Below, in pieces: positions 1-9,528 of a stretch of 64,000 nucleotides of DNA (positions within the stretch are counted from its first letter, which is position 1; each line of letters begins with the position of its first letter). The position numbers were made by a program, and so were the translations under genes. The notes under the pieces were generated by a model that was not told where the DNA came from, did no database searches, and worked only from the letters and a program-made list of their open reading frames with translations. The DNA comes from Phaseolibacter flectens ATCC 12775. Its GTDB lineage: Bacteria > Pseudomonadota > Gammaproteobacteria > Enterobacterales > Enterobacteriaceae. The DNA lies in the NCBI RefSeq assembly GCF_000518745.1, contig NZ_JAEE01000001.1:741084-805083 (forward strand). The letters run 5' to 3'.

Positions 1-148
1 CAATGTGTTAGATCAGGTACGCAGTGCCTTCCAATATCTGATTAATACGTGGTCAACCTTAGTGAATCTGATGTCGATTTATAAACGTCTGCAAAGTTTT
101 GAACAGGTTTTGGAAACGAAAGAACAGCAACAATCCTTGCCGGATTAA
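1..148 (+). CDS. sbmA: SbmA/BacA peptide antibiotic transporter, 3' end only
   Basis: The first bases translate (frame starting at base 2) to a C-terminal tail with the segments FQYLINTW and [12 protein letters not shown], which match the end of E. coli SbmA as I remember it. SbmA is an inner-membrane, proton-driven importer of peptide antibiotics and microcins. Only the last 48 codons are inside the window; the stop is TAA at 146-148. The tail after the conserved block is short and Glu/Gln-rich, as in other members. The identification rests on a short stretch but the match is close. Confidence 0.8.
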   Translation, partial: NVLDQVRSAFQYLINTWSTLVNLMSIYKRLQSFEQVLETKEQQQSLPD

Positions 149-195
149 AATATATCGTATTACCGCTAAATAGCGCGTCCATCAGTTCGCCTTTC

Positions 196-226
196 AGAGA
201 GACAGGGTGACAAGCCCGGTCTCTCT
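196..226 (+). terminator. Hairpin downstream of sbmA
   Basis: AGAGAGAC (196-203) pairs with GTCTCTCT (219-226), and GGG (205-207) pairs with CCC (215-217) inside. It lies 48 bases after the sbmA stop. There is no strong T run after it, so termination is only likely, not shown. Confidence 0.45.
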
Positions 227-429
227 TCCACTAGGTAAATCGCCCTCGCAGCACAAGCTGAGGTTTAACCTGTCAACATGAGCCACCTTCCTCTCACCAT
301 AGAGCAAGCATGAGGCACTAGATTGCAGATCAACGAGGTTATTCACTCAGCATCATCGTGAGTAGGTAAGCACATCATGCCATGCTTGCTAAGGCGAGAA
401 GATAGTAATAAAACAGAACTTGTTAAGTT

Positions 430-453
430 CCCCCGGTCTTAAGCAACCGAGGG
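430..453 (-). terminator. Hairpin downstream of gltP
   Basis: CCCCCGGT (430-437) and ACCGAGGG (446-453) form an 8-bp stem with one G-U pair and an 8-base loop. It lies 31 bases past the gltP stop. A U run is lacking, so it may be a weak terminator or mRNA-stabilising hairpin. Confidence 0.4.
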
Positions 454-484
454 ATCAGGTCGTGACGCCCCAAAATGCAGGATA

Positions 485-1777
485 TTATCGGTTCAAGAGT
501 TTCAACTCATATTCCTGTGCTTTTTCGCGATTAAATTGTTTCTCACTACAAGAAATTACCAGCACGGCAAGTGCATTACCGATCACATTCAGTACTGTAC
601 GCGCCATATCCATGATCCGATCAACCCCCGCAATAAAAGCGAGACCTTCTAATGGGATCCCGACACTGCCCAAGGTGGCCAATAACACCACAAAAGAAAC
701 ACCGGGTACACCGGCAATCCCTTTGGAGGTTACCATCAAAGTCAACACCAAGGTGATCTGGCTTACCATTGAAAGTTCGATACCATACAGTTGAGCAATG
801 AATATCGCAGCAATGCTTTGATAGAGTGTTGAGCCATCAAGATTAAAAGAATAGCCAGTGGGAACAACGAAACTAGCAATCGATTTCGGCGCGCCATAAT
901 TCTCCATTTTTTGCATGATTCTGGGTAAAACAGTTTCGGAACTGGAGGTGGAATACGACAGTATTAGCTCATCTTTCAAGATGCGTATGATAGTAAAGAT
1001 ACGTAGACGATAAAGCCGTGCCACCGTACCCAACACCACCAAAGTAAACAGGATGATGGCAAAATAGACCAAACCCACCAATTTAATCAGCGGCAGAAGT
1101 GAACTGAATCCAAAATTCGCAATGGTGACAGTCAGTAGTGCAAATACTCCAATCGGCGCATAACACATAATCATATGGGTTACTTTGAACATGGTCTCTG
1201 AAATACCCCGAAACACACTAACCAAAGGCTCGCGCAGATCGCGAGGTAATGAACACATGCCAAGACCAAACATCACCGAGAAAAAGATGATGGCTAACAT
1301 ATCACCATGTATAAATGAGACAAAAATATTTTGCGGGATGACTGACAGGATGGTATTAACAAAACTATGAGGTCCATTTTCAATCTGTTTGGTGGTGGAT
1401 TCATAAGTAGAAATATCCGTTGCTGTCAGCATGGACATATCAATACCACTGCCCGGGTGAAAAAGGTTCGCCAGCGCCAATCCTACCAAAATAGCTATCG
1501 TGGTAATGATTTCAAAATAGACGATGGTTTTCACACCAATTCGACCTAAGGTTTTGGCATCACCCACCCCCGCAATGCCAACGATCAGCGAAGACACAAC
1601 AATAGGAATAACAATCATTTTAATCAAATGAATAAAAATATCACCTGCGGGTTTGAGGACATTAGGCACAAGCCAAATTCGTTGTTCAGTCATGTTGTGT
1701 AGGATACTGCCGGCAATGATCGCTAAGACTAATGCGATTAATATCTGCCAAGCTAGGGTGATTTTATTACCTTTCAT
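485..1777 (-). CDS. gltP: Proton/glutamate-aspartate symporter GltP
   Basis: A 430-residue dicarboxylate/amino acid:cation symporter of the inner membrane (DAACS family) that imports glutamate and aspartate with protons. It follows E. coli GltP (437 aa) almost throughout: the N-terminal LAWQIL and PAGDIFIHLIKMIV blocks, the serine-rich hairpin YSTSSSETVLPR, the motif TGYSFNLDGST and the C-terminal GVPGVSFVVLLATLGSVGIPLEG-type region. The open frame continues upstream to 1915, but ATG 1777 (MKGNKITLAW) fits the family N-terminus and has a GAGGAAAAG ribosome site, so I chose it. It is divergent from acs, with 492 bases between. Confidence 0.93.
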   Translation of the reverse strand: MKGNKITLAWQILIALVLAIIAGSILHNMTEQRIWLVPNVLKPAGDIFIHLIKMIVIPIVVSSLIVGIAGVGDAKTLGRIGVKTIVYFEIITTIAILVGLALANLFHPGSGIDMSMLTATDISTYESTTKQIENGPHSFVNTILSVIPQNIFVSFIHGDMLAIIFFSVMFGLGMCSLPRDLREPLVSVFRGISETMFKVTHMIMCYAPIGVFALLTVTIANFGFSSLLPLIKLVGLVYFAIILFTLVVLGTVARLYRLRIFTIIRILKDELILSYSTSSSETVLPRIMQKMENYGAPKSIASFVVPTGYSFNLDGSTLYQSIAAIFIAQLYGIELSMVSQITLVLTLMVTSKGIAGVPGVSFVVLLATLGSVGIPLEGLAFIAGVDRIMDMARTVLNVIGNALAVLVISCSEKQFNREKAQEYELKLLNR

Positions 1778-2266
1778 CGCTTTCTTTTCCTCAATCAAAC
1801 TTCCTCTAAATCCCTGAGCGAGATAATGATACAGGGAAGGGGCCGTCGCCCTATAAATCATAGAATTACTGAATAAAAATGTAATTAGAATAATTAAAAC
1901 AGCAGTAGACCCCAATAATTACCATTTTAATGAGGTAATATGCAAGCTTTTAAACATTTAAGAAAATTCTCACAACCTAATTATGACGCCCCTAAGTAAA
2001 TCGAATGCTTATAATTAATTGAAATATAATAACAAAAATATTCTAAAAAACGCTCATATCAACAATGTTAAATTTTAACAGGTTCTAGGCATAACTTTCA
2101 GTTTTCCTAGTTAAATATCAGGTTAAAACTCAGCATGAGTATGCAATACAGAGTAATCATTTGCTAATTACTGCAGGTTCGTGACCAACCCCTCAAAGAT
2201 AAACAATATCCTAAAAACACCTTTTTTTAACTTTTTTTTGACATAGAATTAACGAAAAGGAGGCTG
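1778..2266. promoter_or_regulatory. Divergent gltP/acs control region
   Basis: A very A+T-rich intergenic stretch between two divergently transcribed genes that must contain both promoters. I looked for a CRP-type TGTGA-N6-TCACA site, expected upstream of acs from E. coli, and saw no good match by eye. The acs ribosome site AAGGAGG is at 2257-2263. Confidence 0.5.
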
Positions 2267-2269
2267 ATG

Positions 2270-4219
2270 ATGACTAATTTGCAATCCCCTGATTTATCTA
2301 TTATCGATACTGTTAATCCTACCCTGACATACAGTGAATATCAGGCACTCTATGCACAATCGATTCATAACCCTGACCAGTTCTGGGGGGAGCAGGGAAA
2401 AATTTTGGACTGGATCACACCTTATAAACAGGTTAAAAATTCGTCATTTGCTGCCAATAATGTCTTCATCCGTTGGTACCATGATGGAACGCTCAATGTC
2501 TCGGCTAATTGTCTCGACAGGCACCTGCTTCGACATCCTGATAAAACTGCCATTATCTGGCAAGCTGATGCTCCCGCCGAGTGCAAAAAAATCAGTTATC
2601 AGCAATTGCATGAACAGGTGTGTCGATTTGCTTCCGTGCTTAAACAGCAAGGGATCCAGCGGGGGGATATTGTTGCAATTTACATGCCAATGATACCCGA
2701 AGCTGCGATTGCCATGCTAGCCTGCACGCGAATCGGTGCCATACACACCGTTATTTTTGCTGGTTTCTCTGCAGAATCGGTCGCTGGTCGACTCGCAGAT
2801 TGCCATGCTAAACTGATTATTACTGCGGACGAGGGAAAACGCGCAGGTAAAATTATTGCGCTCAAAGATACGATTGACCAAGCGCTGCGTCAGCCCGACT
2901 CGGTTTCTGTTAAGTCAGTCATTGTCTTTAAACATACCGGCCATCCTATCTCTTGGGATCCCAAACGGGATCACTGCTGGCAGCAATTGATGGAACAAAG
3001 TCAAACGGATATTGCGCCTGAAGCCATGAATGCAGAAGACCCCCTCTTTATTTTGTACACCTCAGGATCGACAGGTCAACCTAAAGGTGTCTTACACACA
3101 ACAGGAGGATATTTGGTCTATGCGACAACCACATTTAAATATGCATTTAACTATCAACCTGATGACATTTATTGGTGTACCGCTGACATTGGATGGATAA
3201 CAGGACACAGTTATCTTCTCTACGGCCCTCTAGCCTTTGGCGCAACCACCTTAATGTATGAAGGCGCACCCAATTGGCCCACGCCAGCCCGACTCGCACA
3301 AATTATCGATAAGCACCAAGTCACTATCCTTTATACGGCACCCACGGCTGTCAGGGCACTCATGGCTGAAGGTGATAATGCCATTCGGGCAACACATCGC
3401 TCATCTTTACGCATTTTAGGTTCCGTGGGAGAGCCCATCAATCCCGAAGCTTGGCAATGGTTTAATCAAAAAATCGGCAACGATCACTGCCCAATTATTG
3501 ATACATGGTGGCAAACAGAAACAGGCGGATTTATGATCACACCGTTACCGAATGCGATGAAACTCAAACCCGGCTCAACCAGTAAACCTTTTTTTGGTAT
3601 CAAACCCGAACTCATCGATAATGATGGAAATATTCTTACTGGTGATGCTGATGGCATCTTGGTCATCGCCGACTCTTGGCCGGGGCAAGCGAGGACACTA
3701 TATGGAAATCATCAACGCTATGAACAGGCTTACTTCAATGTTTTTCCTAACTATTTTTTCACTGGTGATGGGGCAAGACGCGATGCGGAAGGTGACTATT
3801 GGATCACGGGTCGTGTGGATGATGTGTTAAATGTGTCTGGCCACCGTTTAGGGACGGCTGAAATAGAATCGGCCCTCGTCTCACACCCCAAAATTGCTGA
3901 GGCCGCAGTTGTGGGTGTGCCTCATCCAATTAAAGGGCAAGCTGTTTATGCCTATATTACCCTGAATCAGGGTGAATTACCCAATCCCGCTTTATACCAA
4001 GAAATCTGTCAGTGGGTACGACAGGAAATTGGCGGCATCGCAACCCCTGATCAACTCCATTGGGCTGAGGGTTTACCTAAAACGCGCTCAGGTAAAATCA
4101 TGCGACGCATACTACGCAAGATAGCCAATGGCGAAACAGAAAGCTTAGGAGATACATCCACCTTGGCCGAGCCCGAAGTGATTGAACAACTCTTACATAA
4201 TCGACCAACAGGAAAATAA
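2270..4219 (+). CDS. acs: Acetyl-CoA synthetase Acs
   Basis: Activates acetate to acetyl-CoA through an acetyl-adenylate intermediate. The protein is near full length for the family (649 aa; E. coli 652). The nucleotide-binding motif [11 protein letters not shown] lies near residue 262, the [18 protein letters not shown] hinge region near 525, and the C-terminal SGKIMRR carries the catalytic lysine (about residue 608) that is acetylated by Pat/Acs-type control in enterics. Two ATGs stand in tandem at 2267 and 2270; the second has better spacing (6 bases) from AAGGAGG. It heads an acs-yjcH-actP operon for acetate uptake and use. Confidence 0.96.
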   Translation: MTNLQSPDLSIIDTVNPTLTYSEYQALYAQSIHNPDQFWGEQGKILDWITPYKQVKNSSFAANNVFIRWYHDGTLNVSANCLDRHLLRHPDKTAIIWQADAPAECKKISYQQLHEQVCRFASVLKQQGIQRGDIVAIYMPMIPEAAIAMLACTRIGAIHTVIFAGFSAESVAGRLADCHAKLIITADEGKRAGKIIALKDTIDQALRQPDSVSVKSVIVFKHTGHPISWDPKRDHCWQQLMEQSQTDIAPEAMNAEDPLFILYTSGSTGQPKGVLHTTGGYLVYATTTFKYAFNYQPDDIYWCTADIGWITGHSYLLYGPLAFGATTLMYEGAPNWPTPARLAQIIDKHQVTILYTAPTAVRALMAEGDNAIRATHRSSLRILGSVGEPINPEAWQWFNQKIGNDHCPIIDTWWQTETGGFMITPLPNAMKLKPGSTSKPFFGIKPELIDNDGNILTGDADGILVIADSWPGQARTLYGNHQRYEQAYFNVFPNYFFTGDGARRDAEGDYWITGRVDDVLNVSGHRLGTAEIESALVSHPKIAEAAVVGVPHPIKGQAVYAYITLNQGELPNPALYQEICQWVRQEIGGIATPDQLHWAEGLPKTRSGKIMRRILRKIANGETESLGDTSTLAEPEVIEQLLHNRPTGK

Positions 4220-4339
4220 GCATCATTAGCATTTCTTCCCCTGATCGCAACCTCAATTCAGCAGTTAGGGGATCACACACTCACCTAAATGACTTTCTCG
4301 ACAAAAGTTAAAAATTTATCACCTAGGGAGGAAAACCTC

Positions 4340-4651
4340 ATGGAGACGGTTCTGTGTACAAAAATAGAACATAGCCTACATTATCAACAGCTCATTGTTC
4401 AACGTAGACGCTTATCACTTTTATTAACTCTATTATTATTGTTGGTGTATTGCAGCTTTATGTTATTCATTGCTTATGCACCTGATTGGCTCGGTCATGC
4501 TATTGCAGAAGGGCATACCCTTACTCGGGGGGTTATTGCCGGTATTGGTGTCATTATTATCTCATTTTTACTCACTGGAATTTATATTTATAGAGCAAAT
4601 AATCATTTCGATGATCTCCTGTTCAAATTAACCCGAGAGGTACAAAAATAA
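4340..4651 (+). CDS. yjcH: DUF485 membrane protein YjcH
   Basis: A 103-residue inner-membrane protein with two hydrophobic segments (about residues 27-50 and 64-86), matching E. coli YjcH (104 aa), including the [22 protein letters not shown] block. It is always found between acs and actP and is thought to assist the acetate permease; its exact role is not known. The open frame starts at 4289, but ATG 4340 has an AGGGAGG ribosome site 8 bases upstream and gives the family length. Its stop overlaps the actP start as TAATG. Confidence 0.9.
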   Translation: METVLCTKIEHSLHYQQLIVQRRRLSLLLTLLLLLVYCSFMLFIAYAPDWLGHAIAEGHTLTRGVIAGIGVIIISFLLTGIYIYRANNHFDDLLFKLTREVQK

Positions 4652-6285
4652 TGAAGCGTCTACTACTGGCCTTAATTTTTTTAAGTACTTTTTTCATTCC
4701 AAGCTTAGCGCACGCTTCAACGTCGGGTCCAAGTATCAATTATATTGCGGTCGCCCTCTTTCTTTTCTTTGTAATGGCGAGCTTGGTTATCACTTATTTC
4801 GCGGCGAGGAAAACGCAATCACGTCATGATTTTTATACCGCGAGTAGCCAAATTACAGGTTTTCAGAATGGCCTCGCCATGTCGGGTGATTTTATGTCAG
4901 CCGCCTCTTTCCTAGGCATCTCAGCCCTTGTTTTTACTTCGGGATATGATGGACTTATCTATTCTTTAGGCTTCTTGGTTGGCTGGCCTCTGATGATGTT
5001 TCTCGTGGCAGAACGCTTACGTAATTTAGGGCGCTATACCTTTGCTGATGCCACCTCTTATCGGTTAAAACAGGATCCCATAAGATTATTATCTGCAGCA
5101 GGATCATTAACGGTGATCGCCTTATATTTAGTTGCCCAAATGGTTGGCGCGGGTGAACTTATCCAATTATTATTCGGTATTCACTATTATGTGGCTTTGG
5201 TGCTAGTTGGTTTATTGATGGTAATGTATGTCCTCTTCGGTGGAATGTTAGCGACCACATGGGTACAAATTACCAAAGCCGTATTGTTGCTGCTGGGAAC
5301 TTCTTTTATGGCATTTATGGTGCTGAAAGCCGTAAATTTTAGTCCTGATGCCCTGTTTGATAAAGCGATTGCTGTCCATCCAAAAGGGGAGGCGATCATG
5401 CAACCTGGAGGTCTAGTTAAAGGACCGATATCTTCCTTATCTCTCGGTCTTGCTCTGATGTTTGGTACTGCCGGTCTGCCGCACATTTTGATGCGTTTCT
5501 TTACCGTTAAAAGTGCGACAGAAGCGAGAAAAAGTGTCTTCTGGGCAACAGGTTTTATGGGGTATTTTTATATACTGACGTTCATTATTGGTTTTGGTGC
5601 TATTTTATTAGTCAGTAATCAACCTCAATTTACGGATGCCAATGGTCAGTTGATTGGTGGTTCGAATATGGCCGCAATTCATTTGGCTCATGCCATTGGT
5701 GGTAGCCCATTACTGGGATTTATTTCTGCTGTCGCTTTTGCCACGATCCTCGCCGTTGTCGCTGGCTTAACCTTAGCTGGGGCGTCAGCAATCTCTCACG
5801 ATATTTATGCATCCGTTATTCATAAAGGTAAAGTAAGCGAGGAGAAAGAACTGAAAATCTCACGCCTAACTGTATTGTGCCTTGGCGTTCTGGCTATTTT
5901 ACTTGGTGTACTGTTCAAAGGACAGAATATTGCTTTTATGGTTGGACTGGCTTTCTCTATCGCGGCCAGCTGCAATTTTCCCGTGTTACTACTCGCAATG
6001 TATTGGTCAGGACTCACCACAAAAGGCGCAACTATCGGCGGCTGGGCTGGCCTAACGAGTGCAATTATCTTAATGTTTCTCAGCCCGACTGTCTGGGTAG
6101 CAATATTGGGCTATCCGGAACCAATTTTTCCTTACGAGTACCCCGCTCTCTTCTCAATGCTTATCAGCTTTATTACTATCTGGTTTTTTTCTGTTACCGA
6201 TAAGTCAGCTCAGGGGCAACAAGATAGGAGCAAATTTCGCCAACAGTTGATCCAATCACAAACGGGTATCCCTATGGATAAATGA
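4651..6285 (+). CDS. actP: Cation/acetate symporter ActP
   Basis: A 544-residue sodium:solute symporter-family permease for acetate and glycolate (E. coli ActP 549 aa). It starts with a cleavable-looking signal sequence ending in AHAS and then has about 13 membrane segments. The family block [12 protein letters not shown] (near residue 75) and the DFYTAS region are present. It is translationally coupled to yjcH by a TAATG overlap and completes the acetate scavenging operon with acs. Confidence 0.95.
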   Translation: MKRLLLALIFLSTFFIPSLAHASTSGPSINYIAVALFLFFVMASLVITYFAARKTQSRHDFYTASSQITGFQNGLAMSGDFMSAASFLGISALVFTSGYDGLIYSLGFLVGWPLMMFLVAERLRNLGRYTFADATSYRLKQDPIRLLSAAGSLTVIALYLVAQMVGAGELIQLLFGIHYYVALVLVGLLMVMYVLFGGMLATTWVQITKAVLLLLGTSFMAFMVLKAVNFSPDALFDKAIAVHPKGEAIMQPGGLVKGPISSLSLGLALMFGTAGLPHILMRFFTVKSATEARKSVFWATGFMGYFYILTFIIGFGAILLVSNQPQFTDANGQLIGGSNMAAIHLAHAIGGSPLLGFISAVAFATILAVVAGLTLAGASAISHDIYASVIHKGKVSEEKELKISRLTVLCLGVLAILLGVLFKGQNIAFMVGLAFSIAASCNFPVLLLAMYWSGLTTKGATIGGWAGLTSAIILMFLSPTVWVAILGYPEPIFPYEYPALFSMLISFITIWFFSVTDKSAQGQQDRSKFRQQLIQSQTGIPMDK

Positions 6286-7013
6286 TATAACAACACATCG
6301 TTCGCCGTTATCGCTGCCTCTATTTTTCATCAACTTACACATAACGCTTTTTTATGATTAATGAGAAAAACACGCGCTTCGACTCTCGCAATAATTACGT
6401 TTTCGCTGCGTTTATCAGGAGAGAAGCTGTAAGTAAATTCTTGACTTTAGTACTGGCGATGACCAGAGTGCGGTGAACCCACACCACTTAAATTCCCTTG
6501 ATTTGTATTTGGGTGGCTGTTGGTATTAATCAATCGATTTCACACCACGACATTATGAATAAAAAAATTAAGTTAATATTTAGCTGAGCATTTATCCTAT
6601 ATTCTTAATTAAATATTTATAGATACCATGACAATAACATTTAATCCTTTATTAAATAAGAATAAAAATAGCACGCGTTAGTTTAAGTGTTCAAACTGAT
6701 TCTATAATTGCCTAATTATTTTAAACTTACAGTAATTTTATTCTTTTGGCTATCGACTTTTCTGTAAGGATGTCACTCAAAATAGCGATTCAATTATCCA
6801 AAAATAACCTCACCCACACGATAAAATAGAATAAAAAGAAAAACACTTAAGGATCATGAATAGCCTCTCTCTTTTTTTATGGATAAAATAGGAATATTAA
6901 TTTAATTTATCTCACCAACTTCGTAAAGAAATGAAAAAAGGATACCTTTTGCATTATTTATATGAAATGATGTATTTGTGTAAAACTACTGAGGACATCA
7001 TTTCTCCACAGCG
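6286..7013. other. Long A+T-rich intergenic region after actP
   Basis: About 730 bases with no credible gene. I noticed a possible hairpin near 6466-6490 (AGTG..GGTG / CACC..CTT) but no U run. The stretch from 7014 onward belongs to the mdtJI leader and is listed separately. Confidence 0.5.
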
Positions 7014-7088
7014 ATGAGAAGCAACACCGTGGACATGTTGTACAAAAATGAACAAGACAATACAGCTCTGTATTCATGCTTTCCCTAA
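7014..7088 (+). CDS. Possible leader peptide (24 codons) upstream of mdtJI
   Basis: An in-frame ATG (7014) with a second ATG (7035) opens a 24-codon frame starting MRSNTVDMLYK and ending ALYSCFP-stop. It lies about 145 bases before mdtJ. In E. coli and Salmonella the mdtJI mRNA carries a small upstream gene (mdtU) that couples expression to spermidine; position and size here are similar. The ribosome site is poor (GAGGA 18 bases upstream), and I cannot compare the peptide with MdtU, so this is a suggestion. Confidence 0.3.
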   Translation: MRSNTVDMLYKNEQDNTALYSCFP

Positions 7089-7140
7089 TAAAACTCATCC
7101 ACTGCTTTCCTGTTCAGTGAGCGACCAACTTTGGCGCTTT

Positions 7141-7200
7141 GGGCTATAGCCCCTCTCTCCTTTACTTAAACATTTTTTTAACCCTGCTCATTTAAGCAGG
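7141..7200 (+). promoter_or_regulatory. mdtJI leader hairpins
   Basis: A perfect palindrome GGGCTATAGCCC (7141-7152) is followed by pyrimidine-rich sequence and then a second hairpin CCTGCT/AGCAGG (7183-7200) 33 bases before the mdtJ start. Two stem-loops between a possible leader peptide and mdtJ would fit attenuation or riboregulation by polyamines; function is inferred from position. Confidence 0.35.
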
Positions 7201-7233
7201 ATAATATCTTTATTCTCGATATGGAGAGAGAAT

Positions 7234-7575
7234 ATGTTGTATTGGATTTATTTATCCCTAGCGATTATCGCCGAGATAATCGGGACACTGTCAATGAAAT
7301 GGGCCAGCCAGAGTCAATCAATGACCGGCTATGTTGTGATGCTAGTAATGATCAGCCTTTCCTATATCCTATTGTCTTTTGCCATTAAAAAAATTGCACT
7401 AGGGGTTGCCTATGCCATGTGGGAAGGTATTGGTATTTTCCTCATTACCTTATTCAGTGTGTTGTGCTTTGATGAGATACTGACAGCCCAAAAAATTGTT
7501 GGATTATTATTTTTAATCAGCGGGATAGTTTTAATAAAAAGTGGCACTACCATGAGGAAGGTGAATCATGTCTGA
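7234..7575 (+). CDS. mdtJ: Spermidine export protein MdtJ (SMR family)
   Basis: A 113-residue four-helix small multidrug resistance protein. It contains the SMR signature glutamate in the first helix ([14 protein letters not shown]) and the blocks [21 protein letters not shown] and GIVLIKSG that match E. coli MdtJ (121 aa). MdtJ works only together with MdtI as a heteromeric exporter of spermidine. A GGAGAGAG ribosome site precedes the ATG. The 3' end overlaps mdtI by 8 bases, so the pair is co-translated. Confidence 0.93.
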   Translation: MLYWIYLSLAIIAEIIGTLSMKWASQSQSMTGYVVMLVMISLSYILLSFAIKKIALGVAYAMWEGIGIFLITLFSVLCFDEILTAQKIVGLLFLISGIVLIKSGTTMRKVNHV

Positions 7576-7897
7576 TGCGACCCTTACTCATATCCTGTGG
7601 TTATTACTCTCAATCATTACAGAAATTACTGCTAATATCTTACTGAAATATTCAGACGGATTCAAACGCCCCTTGTTTGGTGTTCTCTCCTTACTTGCCG
7701 TACTGGCTGCTTTTGGCGCACTGTCTCAAGCAGTGAAAGGCATTGACTTGGCCGTCGCTTATGCGCTGTGGGGTGGGTTTGGGGTGATTGCCACCCTTGC
7801 TGCTGGCTTTATTTTATTTGGCCAAAAAATCAATCTTAAAGGCTGGATCGGGATAATTTTATTAGTTTTTGGAATGATCCTCATAAAAATGGCCTAA
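7568..7897 (+). CDS. mdtI: Spermidine export protein MdtI (SMR family)
   Basis: A 109-residue SMR protein with four membrane helices, matching E. coli MdtI (109 aa), including the SDGFKR segment, the [20 protein letters not shown] block and the GWIGI C-terminal helix. It forms the active spermidine exporter with MdtJ. It overlaps mdtJ by 8 bases and is followed by a strong hairpin at 7944-7986. It is the last host gene before the prophage. Confidence 0.94.
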   Translation: MSDATLTHILWLLLSIITEITANILLKYSDGFKRPLFGVLSLLAVLAAFGALSQAVKGIDLAVAYALWGGFGVIATLAAGFILFGQKINLKGWIGIILLVFGMILIKMA

Positions 7898-7943
7898 TTA
7901 AAGCACATTAGCCTCAAAATGGCAGGGGGAAGCAAGGCATAAT

Positions 7944-7986
7944 CAGATAATGGGTAAGTATGGATTATAAAATTACTCATTATCTG
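7944..7986 (+). terminator. Hairpin after mdtI
   Basis: CAGATAATGGGTAA (7944-7957) pairs with TTACTCATTATCTG (7973-7986), 14 bp with one G-U pair and a 15-base loop. It lies 47 bases after mdtI and just before the attachment site. It lacks a long U run. Confidence 0.5.
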
Positions 7987-7999
7987 TATCCCAATTACG

Positions 8000-8016
8000 G
8001 CCTATCACGGCTATAG
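8000..8016 (+). repeat. Left attachment site core (attL)
   Basis: The 17-base sequence GCCTATCACGGCTATAG occurs here and again, exactly, at 54423-54439, next to the integrase end. TTAC precedes both copies, offset by one G. These are the only two copies I see, and they bracket all phage genes. Confidence 0.85.
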
Positions 8017-8174
8017 AAAGATAAATTTAATTTAAACCTTTTATTTTCAATTATATACATAAACAAAAGAACAAATAACGAGCAACAAAAAACAACAAAA
8101 CACAACAATGCACTACATATACATCAATGGGTTAGCGCACCATTTCGAATGAATAAACTCCCCAATTTGACACA

Positions 8175-8260
8175 CCGCAAAAGCTGTCGCATAATCTGAT
8201 TAGGTGCTGAACACACCTCAAGTAGCGGAGTCCGCGCCCGACAGCATTTGCGGTTTTTTT
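8175..8260 (+). ncRNA. C4-like antisense RNA controlling the antirepressor
   Basis: A 15-bp closing stem with one mismatch (8175-8189 with 8239-8253) ends in seven Ts (8254-8260). Inside are two small hairpins, AGGTG/CACCT (8202-8218) and GCGG/CCGC (8225-8235). This three-way shape upstream of an AntA-type antirepressor is that of the phage P1/P7 C4 antisense RNA, which is cut from the leader and pairs with the translation start region of the downstream operon. Here CAAGTAG and ACACC of the RNA (8213-8225) can pair with CTACTTG and GGTGT at 8329-8341 in the leader. Family assignment is from structure and context. Confidence 0.72.
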
Positions 8261-8317
8261 ACGTCCCAAAATTATGGTCGGGTAGCGTGTAATCCGAAAA
8301 ACAGCCTTAGGCTAAGG

Positions 8318-8401
8318 ATGCAGGCCGTCTACTTGCGGTGTTCAAGTACCTGACCACCCACACTGAACATGTGGAAAATGAACAATCAAGTAGGACAATA
8401 A
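8318..8401 (+). promoter_or_regulatory. Antirepressor leader with C4 target and tiny reading frames
   Basis: The sequence at 8329-8346 is complementary, with one mismatch and a small bulge, to the central part of the C4-like RNA. It lies inside a short frame starting ATG 8318 (11 codons, MQAVYLRC..). A second tiny frame, ATG 8369 to TAA 8401, ends 3 bases before the ant start. In P1 the C4 target is the start of the short icd gene, which is coupled to ant; one of these frames could play that part. The ant ribosome site is AGTAGGA at about 8390. Confidence 0.5.
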
Positions 8402-8404
8402 AAC

Positions 8405-9151
8405 ATGAATAATCAACTGATCCCCGTCTTTGTCGGATGTATATCAAACGAAACCTCACTACTTTGTAATGCTCGTGACTTACACCAGTTTTTAGGGGTA
8501 CGCCGTGACTTTTCCACATGGATTAATGACCGAATTTCCGAGTATGGATTTACTATAAACCTAGACTACATCGTATTTTCCCCAAATTCGGGGAAAACCG
8601 TTGGCAGGAAAAAGAAAGAGTATCACCTCACTTTAGATACCGCCAAAGAGTTAGCCATGGTTGAGCGTAATGAAAAAGGTAGGGAGGTTAGACGCTATTT
8701 CATCGACTGTGAAAAACAGCTAATCAATCACGGACGTCAAGCAAAGTACTCCACCAGCGAGCCACTCAGCAACAAGCAGCAAGAGCAAGTTAAACGACTT
8801 GTCTGGTGTGCATCACACAACATGAAATTCAGCCAAAGCTGGTCTAGTGCGATCTGGAAATCGCTAAGATCTGTGACTGGTCGCACTTCCCCTCAACCCT
8901 TCACTATCGATGACATCCCTGCAATCAATCAAGAGATTGAGCGAATCATGAAAATAACAGCAGCTACTCACAACGCGATGTATGACTTTGAAAAGCAAGT
9001 TATCGGACTGGTAGTCAGGAAAAGACAGGATATGGTTCCAATACTAAACGATATGCGGCTAGAATTTCTTGAGATACAAAAAAGAGAAAGTGAAGGGAAA
9101 TTAATGCTAGAAAAGTGGGATAAGCGAGAACTTGGAATATTGAGTATTTAA
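8405..9151 (+). CDS. ant: AntA/AntB-family phage antirepressor
   Basis: A 248-residue DNA-binding-domain protein. The N-terminal AntA/AntB domain spans about residues 15-115, with the motifs CNARDLHQFLGVRRDFSTW and HLTLDTAKELAMVERNEKG, followed by a helical C-terminal half I do not recognise. Members inactivate the prophage repressor and trigger lytic growth. It stands alone on the + strand next to attL behind a C4-like RNA, the arrangement of P1 ant. The repressor of this phage lacks a self-cleavage domain, so this protein is a candidate inducer. Confidence 0.85.
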   Translation: MNNQLIPVFVGCISNETSLLCNARDLHQFLGVRRDFSTWINDRISEYGFTINLDYIVFSPNSGKTVGRKKKEYHLTLDTAKELAMVERNEKGREVRRYFIDCEKQLINHGRQAKYSTSEPLSNKQQEQVKRLVWCASHNMKFSQSWSSAIWKSLRSVTGRTSPQPFTIDDIPAINQEIERIMKITAATHNAMYDFEKQVIGLVVRKRQDMVPILNDMRLEFLEIQKRESEGKLMLEKWDKRELGILSI

Positions 9152-9528
9152 GATTTATTGGAAGGAAACAAACCTCGTATTACGCCAAGGAAGGCAGCAA
9201 ATACGTTAAGGGTGACGGCAGTAGTGATTGCAATAAACGACTCAACAGGGAATATCTGTTTGTTAAACAGGTTAAAAAACCCGTAAAATCCTACCACGAT
9301 AGCCCAACCATATAAGGTTTTTTTAGCAAGTTTGTAAGACTTTCCGCCAAAATGTTCTCGTAATTTACGATCTGCCTCACGATCCAAAACATCTTGGATT
9401 TTTAGCACATCAGAAAAACCTCCCTGCTGTTGAATGGGAGGCATATCCTCAAGACTGTCAATTGAGGTACCTGTTGGAACATCTGATTCAGTGAAAAATG
9501 GATTTTTATCGAAAGAATTTATTGTCAT
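9148..9528 (-). CDS. Small membrane protein, candidate toxin partner of Panacea protein
   Basis: A 126-residue protein of unknown family. The first 60 residues are polar and include a short helix (DVLDREADRKLREHFGG); the last 60 contain two likely membrane helices (about 70-88 and 94-118) ending in a short polar tail. It overlaps the upstream Panacea-domain gene by 4 bases (ATGA), so the two are coupled. Panacea proteins are known antitoxins that pair with many unrelated toxins, several of them membrane-acting. The toxin role is inferred only from this context. Its 3' end overlaps the convergent antirepressor gene by 4 bases. Confidence 0.7.
   Translation of the reverse strand: MTINSFDKNPFFTESDVPTGTSIDSLEDMPPIQQQGGFSDVLKIQDVLDREADRKLREHFGGKSYKLAKKTLYGWAIVVGFYGFFNLFNKQIFPVESFIAITTAVTLNVFAAFLGVIRGLFPSNKS

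Larger units (their letters stand above)
149..484. other. Intergenic region between sbmA and gltP
   Basis: The two flanking genes converge here. I see no convincing gene. It holds two hairpins (196-226 and 430-453) that could end the two transcripts. A 124-codon frame reading into gltP from 420 is an antisense shadow of gltP. Confidence 0.6.

Noticed and set aside
5187..5486. 99-codon - strand frame inside actP
   Set aside because: Antisense of the actP membrane segments.
6286..7233. Guanidine or other riboswitch before the SMR genes
   Set aside because: The SMR pair is MdtJI (spermidine), not a guanidine exporter, and I could not find the paired ACGR-loop hairpins of a guanidine-II switch.
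8307..8519. 70-codon - strand frame across the ant leader
   Set aside because: Overlaps the C4 target and ant start; no ribosome site or homologous motif.
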